From NCBI GenBank assembly GCA_964474295.1, contig CAYYRN010000038.1, positions 1 to 19,146 on the forward strand: a DNA stretch of 19,146 nt, written 5' to 3'. Shown here in pieces: positions 12,967 to 19,146 of this stretch; position 1 is the stretch's first letter, and each line of letters starts with the position of its first letter. This DNA comes from SIG575 sp964474295. Its GTDB lineage: Bacteria; Bacillota; Clostridia; Oscillospirales; Acutalibacteraceae. Made by a program: the position numbers and the translations under genes. The notes below the pieces were generated by a model. The model worked only from the letters and a program-made list of their open reading frames with translations, did no database searches and had not been told where the DNA came from.

Positions 12967-14592
12967 ATGAAAAAGACCGTTATGGCAAATGTCCCCGATT
13001 TAAAAACCGTAAAGGAAATTATTCTCTACGGTGTGGAAAAAGGAAAAGACAAAAGACAATTTATTTTTCACGATAAGAGAAGAACAGAGCATACCAAAAC
13101 TTTCAATGAGGGTTGGAAAGATGTCAGCCGTGTTGCGCAGTACATTTATGACAGCGGTATGACGGGCGGTAAAAAAATCGCAATACTTTCGGAAAACAGC
13201 TATGAATGGATTGTCGCTTATTATGCAACTATGGTAAGCGGAAACATTTCCGTTCCTCTTGACAGCAAGCTGGGTGCGGACGACCTTGCAAAACAGCTTA
13301 TCGATTGCAAATGCGATGCTGTTTTTTCCGAGAATGATTTTGCCGATGTCATCGATGGCATTTATGCCGTTGAGGGTATGCACAAAATGAAAGAGTTTAA
13401 CCTCGACGAGTTTGAAAAGTATTATGAACTCGGCGGCGAAAGCCTTAAAGCGGGTAACAAGCAGGCACTCGATGCCGTGGTGGAACCCGATGATTTGGCT
13501 TGTATTGTGTACACTTCGGGAACTACGGGCAGGAGCAAGGGCGTTATGCTTTCACACAAAAATCTTGCCTCCGATGCCGTAGCCTCATGCCGTGTAATGC
13601 ACGGCAGACACGCAATCGGATTTTTGCCGCTTAACCACACATATTCTTGGGTTTCGGCTCTCTTTTCAGGCTATATTCTTTCGGAATACGGATATATCTG
13701 CCGCAGTGTTAAAAACATCGCAAGCGACCTTAAAACTTATGAGCCGTATAACTTTGCCGGTGTACCTCTTGTTGTTGAAACGATTTATGACAGAATTTGG
13801 AAAACCGCTAAAAAAACAGGCAAAGAAGAAATGCTCCTTAAAGGTATTAAAATAAGCAAATTCCTTATGAAATTCGGAATTGATGTCAGAAAGAAGCTTT
13901 TCAAATCCATTTACGAAAGCCTCGGACAGAACCTTAATATGATTGTCTGCGGCGGTGCGGCTCTTGACCCGAAGCACGAACAGTTCTTTTACGATATAGG
14001 CATTTTAATCGTCAACGGTTACGGCACAACGGAATGTTCGCCTGCCGTTACCTGCAACAGACTTGATAATTTCAAATTCGGAAGTGTCGGTTTGCCTTTG
14101 CCGTGTTGTGAAGTTAAGATTAACGAACCGGACGAAAGAGGAGTAGGCGAAATTTACGTCAAGGGTGACAACGTTATGGTCGGATATTATAACGACCCCG
14201 AAGCTACCGCATCGGTTTTTGACGGCGATTGGTTCAAAACCGGCGATTACGGCAGAATGGATGAAGACGGTTTCCTCTACTATATCGGCAGAAAGAAAAA
14301 CACAATCGTAACAAAGGGCGGTAAAAATGTTTCTCCCGAAGAACTTGAGGATAAGCTTGTAAGGTTCGATTACGTAAAAGAAGTTTTGGTTTATGACGAG
14401 GACGGAGTTATCGTCGGTGAGTTTTATCTCAATAAGGATGAATATCCCGATGCCGAGAGCTTGCTGAAAGCCGATTTGAAGGAGTTTAACAAAAAAATGC
14501 CCTCTTTCAAAAAAATCGGAAAAACAAAAATTCGTGATACCGAATTTGAAAAAACAACTACTCTCAAAATCAGACGAAAATATAATGATTGA
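12967..14592 (+). CDS. AMP-forming acyl-CoA synthetase/ligase (ANL superfamily)
   Basis: The 541-residue protein carries the adenylation motifs in order: YTSGTTGRSKGVMLSHKN (182-199), GYGTTECSP (351-359), DWFKTGDYGRMDEDG (421-435), GRKKNTIVTKGGKNVSPEE (441-459) and a C-terminal lysine (Lys534 in TTLKIRR) that serves adenylation. It should activate a carboxylic acid to an acyl-adenylate and pass it to CoA (long-chain acyl-CoA synthetase type, cytoplasmic or at the inner membrane face). ATG 12967 follows GAAGGAAGAG. A TATAAT at 12922-12927 lacks a good -35, so the promoter is uncertain. A terminator at 14609-14666 separates it from the ceramidase-like gene, but the neighbourhood suggests that fatty acids could be its substrate. 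Confidence 0.88.
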   Translation: MKKTVMANVPDLKTVKEIILYGVEKGKDKRQFIFHDKRRTEHTKTFNEGWKDVSRVAQYIYDSGMTGGKKIAILSENSYEWIVAYYATMVSGNISVPLDSKLGADDLAKQLIDCKCDAVFSENDFADVIDGIYAVEGMHKMKEFNLDEFEKYYELGGESLKAGNKQALDAVVEPDDLACIVYTSGTTGRSKGVMLSHKNLASDAVASCRVMHGRHAIGFLPLNHTYSWVSALFSGYILSEYGYICRSVKNIASDLKTYEPYNFAGVPLVVETIYDRIWKTAKKTGKEEMLLKGIKISKFLMKFGIDVRKKLFKSIYESLGQNLNMIVCGGAALDPKHEQFFYDIGILIVNGYGTTECSPAVTCNRLDNFKFGSVGLPLPCCEVKINEPDERGVGEIYVKGDNVMVGYYNDPEATASVFDGDWFKTGDYGRMDEDGFLYYIGRKKNTIVTKGGKNVSPEELEDKLVRFDYVKEVLVYDEDGVIVGEFYLNKDEYPDAESLLKADLKEFNKKMPSFKKIGKTKIRDTEFEKTTTLKIRRKYND

Positions 14593-14608
14593 TTTTATTG
14601 TAAAGTGA

Positions 14609-14666
14609 AAAAATTCCCGTTGCCGTTTCCGCTTTTTCGGATGCACGGCGGCGGGGAAATTTTTTT
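14609..14666 (+). terminator. intrinsic terminator after the acyl-CoA ligase gene
   Basis: A long stem joins AAATTCCCGTTGCCGT (14611-14626) with ACGGCGGCGGGGAAATTT (14645-14662), with two G-U pairs and a bulge, around a smaller TCCG/CGGA hairpin. A T-run (14660-14666) follows. Confidence 0.85.
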
Positions 14667-14697
14667 GTAAATTTTTTTTAAAACTGTTTTGTTCCTA

Positions 14698-14726
14698 TTG
14701 TCTTTTTTTATATAAAATGGTATACT
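14698..14726 (+). promoter_or_regulatory. promoter of the ceramidase-like operon
   Basis: TTGTCT (14698-14703), 17-bp spacer, TATACT (14721-14726); the ATG is at 14764. Confidence 0.75.
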
Positions 14727-14763
14727 TTTATTGCAAAATTTTTAATAAGGTAGTGATTAAGCA

Positions 14764-16491
14764 ATGAAAAAAAGAACAATGTCAATCATAGCGGTTCTTA
14801 TGTGTGCAGTGATGATTTTCTCTCCTCTCACGGTTTCCGCTGCCGATTCCGGCACATCTTCGTCGGCAAAAGCCGGCTTTGCAAGTGCCGTAACAACAGG
14901 GCTTAATGCCGTTGTCGATTTTCTTCTTGACGGAATTTCGGCGTTGATGCCCGCAACATACAAAATCAAAGATGTTTCAACTCATTCAAGTGCAAACTTT
15001 TATGCCGGTAATGATAAGTTCATCGATAAAGCGGCAGAGGGTGCAAAATGGAGCCTCGGTTATTCTTCCGCTTCGATTCTTCCCGACGATTTCTCCGAGG
15101 GCAAGTATTATAAGGGCGGATATGATATTAACCTCAAGCTTTCCGAATGTGTCGATGACCTCAAGGTAAGAGTTATCGCACTCGATGACGGCTCCGGCAG
15201 AGGTGTTACGATTTTTGCGGTTGTTGACTGTCTCGGACTTGCAAATGATGATGTAAGAAACATCAGAGCTGCCGTTTCCTCGGCACTTGCAAAAACAAAC
15301 GTTAAAATCACAAGCATCAACGTTTCCGCAACTCACGTTCACAGCGGTATCGACACGCAGGGTATTTATACGGATACATACTCTCATGTTTTCCAAAACC
15401 TTGCCGCCGCATTTTTCGAGGTTGAAAAGCTTTGCGACCCCGTTGATACAAAGCTTCTTAAAACAATAACGGATAAAACCGCAGCTTGTGCAAAAGAAGC
15501 TGTTGAAACAATGACAACAGGTACTCTTACTTTTGCGAAAACAGATATTTCCGATTATGTGCGTGACCGTACGGCTCCGCAGATTATGATTGATTATATG
15601 TACCGTCTTATGTTTACTCCCGATAACGGAACAAAAGGTACGGTTATCGCAAACTTCGGCTGCCATCCCGAAACAATCGGTTACGGTACAAAGGTTATTT
15701 CTTCCGATTTCGTTTACTATACCGAAGAAGTAGTCAACGAAGCAGGATATAACTTCATCTACATTCAGGGTGCTGTCGGCACTTATACCGAATCGCAGGG
15801 CAAGTCAAGTGACGGTCTCAGCCTTGACAGAATACAGTCAACAAAGCGTTACGGCGAAGAAATCGGCTACATTCTTCTTTCAATCGGCAAATCCGAAGAA
15901 GAAATAAAAGCTTCGGGAATTATCGATGCCGAAAGAGAAGCACTTGCCGAGAATAATGCGGATTACACACCGTGGTACGAAGGCGGCTTTGAAGCCGAAA
16001 TCAAAACGGTCGAGCCTATCCTCAACGTTAAGCTTGTCGAATACCTTGCTCCCGTTGAAAACGGTGTTTACAAAACCTTCGGTAAGCTTTCGCTTGCAAA
16101 CAATGTGATGTATGAGGATAAGGACGGCAACATCGTTGCTTCAACCGAAATCGGATATATGGAACTCGGAACAGATATCAAAATCGTTCTTTGCCCCGGC
16201 GAAACATATGCTGAGCTTATCCTCGGCGGCGAGAATATGAAAGATTTCTCACTCAAGAGTGCATATGAAATTATGGCTGACAAAGATGATGAAATTCTTG
16301 TCTTCGACCTTGTAAACGATGCTTTGGGTTACATTATGCCCGATAACGATTTCGTTTATGTTCGTATGTCTTACAAAGCCGACGGCGACAAATATTCATT
16401 CGGTGACAGCTGGGGACTTACATCAATCGGTGAGCATGCCGCTTCAGATATTTACGGTACGTTCTACAAACTTTACAATTCGGTAAGATAA
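14764..16491 (+). CDS. secreted neutral/alkaline ceramidase-like protein
   Basis: The 575-residue protein starts with a signal peptide (KKR, hydrophobic core 7-22, cleavage after VSA, residue 26). The mature part matches the N-terminal domain of neutral ceramidases: SATHVHSG (188-195, zinc-binding His191/His193), NFGCHPE (297-303, His301) and a later LCPGETYAEL segment corresponding to the PGE motif. Family members are zinc amidases that split ceramide into sphingosine and a fatty acid. It lacks the usual C-terminal Ig-like domain, as its length (bacterial neutral ceramidases are about 640-670) also suggests, and bacterial relatives may hydrolyse other N-acyl substrates. The ribosome binding site is modest (AAGGTAG). 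It forms an operon with the NodB-fold gene 1 nt downstream. Confidence 0.8.
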   Translation: MKKRTMSIIAVLMCAVMIFSPLTVSAADSGTSSSAKAGFASAVTTGLNAVVDFLLDGISALMPATYKIKDVSTHSSANFYAGNDKFIDKAAEGAKWSLGYSSASILPDDFSEGKYYKGGYDINLKLSECVDDLKVRVIALDDGSGRGVTIFAVVDCLGLANDDVRNIRAAVSSALAKTNVKITSINVSATHVHSGIDTQGIYTDTYSHVFQNLAAAFFEVEKLCDPVDTKLLKTITDKTAACAKEAVETMTTGTLTFAKTDISDYVRDRTAPQIMIDYMYRLMFTPDNGTKGTVIANFGCHPETIGYGTKVISSDFVYYTEEVVNEAGYNFIYIQGAVGTYTESQGKSSDGLSLDRIQSTKRYGEEIGYILLSIGKSEEEIKASGIIDAEREALAENNADYTPWYEGGFEAEIKTVEPILNVKLVEYLAPVENGVYKTFGKLSLANNVMYEDKDGNIVASTEIGYMELGTDIKIVLCPGETYAELILGGENMKDFSLKSAYEIMADKDDEILVFDLVNDALGYIMPDNDFVYVRMSYKADGDKYSFGDSWGLTSIGEHAASDIYGTFYKLYNSVR

Positions 16492-16492
16492 G

Positions 16493-17809
16493 ATGACGGA
16501 TTTGATTTTTTCTTTCGATACGGAGGATTTTACTTCAAATGCTGCGGCAGATGCCATAAAGCGAGAAGCTGATATTCTTCATTCGGAGGGAATAAAAGGG
16601 TGCTTCTGCCTTGTGGGATTCCTTGCCGACCAACTTGTGGAGTGGGGCAGGGAGGATGTCCTCGAATCGCTTGCACATCATGAAGTACATTTGCATACGC
16701 TCGGACACACTTATCATCCGATGCTCAACGAATATACCGATATTGATGATTTTTATGCGGCTGAAAAAGAAGTTATAAGGCAGGAAAGCATAGCACTTGA
16801 AAAAATAGAAAGGGCAACCGGCGTAAAAAATGTTGCGGCGGCTGTCCCTCCCGGAAATCAAAAAAGTTATGCCGCAATGTATGCGTATGCGCAAATGGGT
16901 ATTCCGATTTTTGCCGATACTTTTTGTGATCCCGCCGACGGCAGGGGAGCTTATTATTGCAATATTTACAACGTTGACTACACAAGAGATATGGAAAGCG
17001 TGTTCTTTCACGGAGGAGAAAACGAAATCCGTAAAGCACTTGACAATTTCGCATCGAGAAAACGTGCTGTATTTTATACGCATCCGCATATGAGCCTTTT
17101 TAAAGAGCATTGGGACGTTGTAAATTACGATAAGCAAAACATATATCCTTTCGGTCAGTGGCAGGCGGCAAAACGCAGAAGCGAGGAAGAAAGCGAACGC
17201 TTTTTTGCGAACCTCAGGCTTATGCTGAAAATTGTCAAAGAAGACAAACGCTTCCGTATAACGACATTCGGTGAATTGGCAAAAGAACTTTCCGAACGTC
17301 CCGAAAGATGTGTAACAAAAGAGGATATTCCGAAAATAAGACAATGGATTTCGGAAAACGGATTAAATCCCACAGAGGGTGAAAAATCTCTTTCTGTTGC
17401 CGATATGTTTCTTGCGTGCCGCAGCTTGCTTTGCGGCAAAGAAAAGCACGTTTGCGGTAAAACAATGGGATTTTCGGAAACACCTTACGGAATAAAAGAA
17501 CCGCTGAAAGTGACGGCGGAGGACATAATCAGTTCCGCAAAATCCATTCACGAAGAGGGCTTCCTGCCCATTCGGATTTGGGTAAACGGCAAAGCAATTG
17601 GCCCTGCCGATTGGCTGAACGGTGCATTGGCGGTGCTGTGCGGAGAAAAAGAAGTGACACTTGTTCCCCGTGAACAGCTCGTTTCACTTGATATATTACC
17701 TCTTGTGCGTGACTGCTCCTTTGCAAAAAGTTGGCGTCACAGCGAAAGCTTTGAGGATAAATATCTTTCCGACCGTTTAAGATTACAGTGCTGGACACTT
17801 AGATTTTGA
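16493..17809 (+). CDS. polysaccharide-deacetylase-like (NodB fold) protein with an unusual C-terminal extension
   Basis: The 438-residue protein shows NodB-type metal-site motifs: SFDTEDF (7-13, Asp9/Asp12) and HLHTLGHTYH (66-75, with the HxxxH pair His68/His72). Later motifs are less typical (VPPGNQKSY near 117, FYTHPHMSLF near 195). It probably removes an N- or O-acyl group from a carbohydrate or similar substrate. The C-terminal ~150 residues contain two similar segments (ISENGLNP...VADMFLACRSLL and IHEEGFLPIRIWVNG...DWLNGALAVLC) that recall pseudomurein-binding-type repeats. No signal peptide is seen, so it is cytoplasmic unless the start is misplaced. It starts 1 nt after the ceramidase-like gene and ends before a clean terminator, so the two are one transcription unit. 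Confidence 0.72.
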   Translation: MTDLIFSFDTEDFTSNAAADAIKREADILHSEGIKGCFCLVGFLADQLVEWGREDVLESLAHHEVHLHTLGHTYHPMLNEYTDIDDFYAAEKEVIRQESIALEKIERATGVKNVAAAVPPGNQKSYAAMYAYAQMGIPIFADTFCDPADGRGAYYCNIYNVDYTRDMESVFFHGGENEIRKALDNFASRKRAVFYTHPHMSLFKEHWDVVNYDKQNIYPFGQWQAAKRRSEEESERFFANLRLMLKIVKEDKRFRITTFGELAKELSERPERCVTKEDIPKIRQWISENGLNPTEGEKSLSVADMFLACRSLLCGKEKHVCGKTMGFSETPYGIKEPLKVTAEDIISSAKSIHEEGFLPIRIWVNGKAIGPADWLNGALAVLCGEKEVTLVPREQLVSLDILPLVRDCSFAKSWRHSESFEDKYLSDRLRLQCWTLRF

Positions 17810-17817
17810 CCCTTTTT

Positions 17818-17854
17818 CAGACATAAGAGAATCAAAACTCTTATGTCTGTTTTT
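17818..17854 (+). terminator. terminator of the ceramidase/deacetylase operon
   Basis: A perfect 12-bp stem (CAGACATAAGAG 17818-17829 with CTCTTATGTCTG 17838-17849) followed by TTTTT. Confidence 0.92.
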
Positions 17855-17896
17855 GTAAAGGGCATAATAATTTTCAATTTAAAGGGAGATGACACA

Positions 17897-18793
17897 ATGA
17901 ACAGTTCAAAGAAAGAAATAATAATCAAAAATGTAAAGAAGTTTAAGCTTAAAAATTTTCTTCTTCTTACGGCGGCGGGAATTATAAATGCGGTCGGGGT
18001 AACGATTTTTCTGAATCCCGTTAACCTGTACGACAGCGGAATTTCAGGCACATCAATGCTCCTTTCTCAAATAACACCGCTGTCTCTTTCTGCGTTTCTG
18101 CTCATTTTGAACATTCCTTTGTTCTTTTACGGATTGAAAAAGCAGGGCGTGCATTTTACCGTTTACGCAATATACACGGTCGGGATTTATTCGCTTACAG
18201 CCTGGCTGATTACCGATGTTTTTCCGATTGATGTTAATTTCGCATCTCCTCTTGCCGGCACGGATTTGTTGCTGTGTGCTTTGTTCGGCGGTGTAATTTC
18301 GGGTGTCGGCAGCGGTATGGCAATTCGCTTCGGCGGTGCAATGGACGGTATTGAGGTTATGGCTGTTGTGTTTGCAAAAAGGCTCGGCATAACCGTGGGA
18401 ACGTTTGTTATGATTTATAACGTGGTTCTTTATGTGATTTCGGGAATTGTTATAAACAGTTGGATTTTGCCGCTTTATTCGATTGTGGCATATGCCGCTG
18501 CACTTAAAACCGTGGACTACATTGTCGAAGGTTTTGACAGAGCAAAATGTGCGCTTATAGTTACAACCGAACCTGACGATATCTGCGCGATTTTGGGCGA
18601 AGTTTTTGAAACGGGGATGACAAAAATCGAGGTTGTGGGAGGCTATTCCAATCAGCCGAAAACTATGGTGTATTTTATAGTGAACCGTTTTCAGGTCGCA
18701 AAGCTGAAAGATTTAGTACACGAAATCGACCCGCACGCATTCATAACAATCAGCGAGGTTGCTGATGTGTTTGCTTCGGAAGCCGAAAAATAA
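17897..18793 (+). CDS. YitT family membrane protein
   Basis: From ATG 17897 the protein has 298 residues with five to six membrane segments in the first ~200 (motifs GIINAVGVTIFLNPVNLYDSGISG, shortened here as its first half, and FGGVISGVGSGMAIRFGGAMDG near 133-154) and a soluble C-terminal DUF2179 domain (residues ~215-298, with VVGGYS and ITISEVADVF). This is the standard YitT layout; function is not firmly known, transport has been suggested. AAAGGGAG (17880-17887) is well placed for 17897. An in-frame start at 17843 would lie inside the preceding terminator and is rejected. Confidence 0.9.
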   Translation: MNSSKKEIIIKNVKKFKLKNFLLLTAAGIINAVGVTIFLNPVNLYDSGISGTSMLLSQITPLSLSAFLLILNIPLFFYGLKKQGVHFTVYAIYTVGIYSLTAWLITDVFPIDVNFASPLAGTDLLLCALFGGVISGVGSGMAIRFGGAMDGIEVMAVVFAKRLGITVGTFVMIYNVVLYVISGIVINSWILPLYSIVAYAAALKTVDYIVEGFDRAKCALIVTTEPDDICAILGEVFETGMTKIEVVGGYSNQPKTMVYFIVNRFQVAKLKDLVHEIDPHAFITISEVADVFASEAEK

Positions 18794-18817
18794 TTTTAAA
18801 AAATTGAAGAATAGATA

Positions 18818-18846
18818 TTGACATTTAAAGATGATTGTAGTAAAAT
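18818..18846 (+). promoter_or_regulatory. promoter of the tRNA pair
   Basis: TTGACA (18818-18823), 17-bp spacer, TAAAAT (18841-18846), 24 bases before the first tRNA. Confidence 0.85.
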
Positions 18847-18869
18847 ATCGTGGTAGTCGATAATGACTC

Positions 18870-18946
18870 GGGCCATTAGCTCAGTTGGTTAGAGCAACCG
18901 GCTCATAACCGGTCGGTCTGGGGTTCGAGTCCCTGATGGCCCACCA
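18870..18946 (+). tRNA. tRNA with CAU anticodon (elongator Met, or Ile2 read after lysidine modification)
   Basis: A complete 77-nt cloverleaf: acceptor GGGCCAT/ATGGCCC, D arm GCTC/GAGC, anticodon stem ACCGG/CCGGT with loop CTCATAA, T arm with GTTCGAGT, A73 and an encoded CCA. It is not an initiator (paired position 1-72 and no GGG anticodon-stem run). Acceptor pairs C4-G69 and C5-G68 are those recognised by TilS in E. coli tRNA-Ile2, so isoleucine identity is a real possibility. Confidence 0.95.
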
Positions 18947-18953
18947 ACTTAAT

Positions 18954-19029
18954 AGGGGTATAGCTCAGTTGGTAGAGCAGCGGTCTCCAAAACCGCGTGC
19001 CGAGGGTTCAAGTCCTTCTGCCCCTGCCA
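18954..19029 (+). tRNA. tRNA-Trp (CCA anticodon)
   Basis: A complete 76-nt cloverleaf: acceptor AGGGGTA/TGCCCCT, anticodon stem GCGGT/ACCGC with loop CTCCAAA, T loop GTTCAAGT, discriminator G and an encoded CCA. It lies 7 nt after the previous tRNA and shares its promoter. Confidence 0.96.
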
Positions 19030-19035
19030 TAATTG

Positions 19036-19076
19036 AACGCCTGTTTTGGTACAATGCGTATCGAGACAGGCGTTTT
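19036..19076 (+). terminator. terminator after the tRNA pair
   Basis: AACGCCTGT (19036-19044) pairs with ACAGGCGTT (19066-19074), followed by a short T-run (19073-19076). The short T tract could allow read-through into the next gene. Confidence 0.7.
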
Positions 19077-19097
19077 GCAAATTGGGAGGAAAAAAGC

Positions 19098-19146
19098 ATG
19101 ATCTATACTGAAATGACAAAAAAGGCGTTGCGCCTGTCATTCGACG
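19098..19146 (+). CDS. start of an HD-domain (RelA/SpoT-like hydrolase) gene, cut by the window edge
   Basis: ATG 19098 follows GGGAGGA (19084-19090). The sixteen visible codons (MIYTEMTKKALRLSFD) match the N-terminus of small HD-domain proteins annotated as guanosine polyphosphate hydrolases in clostridia, as I remember them. The HD motif itself lies outside the window, so the call is tentative. Confidence 0.55.
   Translation, partial: MIYTEMTKKALRLSFD

Noticed and set aside
14005..14646. Minus-strand frame of 213 codons opposite the acyl-CoA ligase
   Set aside because: It overlaps conserved adenylation motifs and the terminator, and encodes no recognisable protein.
17843..17896. Longer start for the YitT-family gene
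   Set aside because: It lies inside the 3' arm of the terminator at 17818-17854, and a good ribosome binding site serves 17897.

Overview
The window looks like part of an AT-rich Firmicutes genome, most likely a gut-type clostridium (Oscillospirales/Lachnospirales-like). The basis is a SpoVT homologue (endospore formers), consensus TTGACA-N17-TATAAT promoters, AGGAGG-type ribosome binding sites, tRNAs with encoded CCA, and clostridial gene types (YitT, 2-enoate-reductase-like flavoenzyme, LiaF-like protein). It appears to be a draft assembly: 100 N lie at 2999-3098, and both gap edges end in exactly 55 bases shared with a second copy elsewhere in the window.

Layout. 1-1975: the start of a minus-strand gene (28 bases only) behind a promoter with three 33-bp-spaced repeats, then spoVT, then a LiaF-like membrane protein with a perfect-consensus promoter. 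2027-8742: an accessory island. A module is tandemly repeated. Each copy has a promoter with two direct repeats 21 bp apart, a 194-aa single-anchor extracytoplasmic protein, a small secreted protein that I recognise as DUF2712-like, a strong hairpin, and a 269-aa membrane protein. The second copy continues into two more membrane proteins and an ABC ATPase with a Glu in place of the Q-loop Gln, as in BcrA/LanF-type peptide-resistance transporters. Copy 1 also holds the start of a further 194-aa-type paralogue that runs into the gap. 8767-8813 is a bidirectional terminator. 8829-11751 (minus): a 2-enoate-reductase/FadH-type flavoenzyme and a class-I glutamine amidotransferase-like (PuuD) hydrolase, each with its own promoter. 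11864-17809 (plus): a GH43-like protein, an AMP-forming acyl-CoA ligase, a secreted neutral-ceramidase-like protein and, 1 nt downstream, a NodB-fold protein. 17897-19146: a YitT-family protein, tRNA(CAU), tRNA-Trp(CCA), and the start of an HD-domain gene.

How it fits together. My reading of the island is a secreted-peptide system. The DUF2712-like protein would be the exported product, and the E-loop ABC transporter with three permease-like proteins would be its immunity or export machine. The secreted product differs between copies (14 of the last 88 residues), while the flanking genes are identical to the base. This suggests either recent amplification with a diversifying effector, or an assembly artefact. 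No function for this arrangement is established from the sequence alone. The ceramidase-like gene next to an acyl-CoA ligase suggests, as inference only, use of host or bacterial N-acyl lipids.
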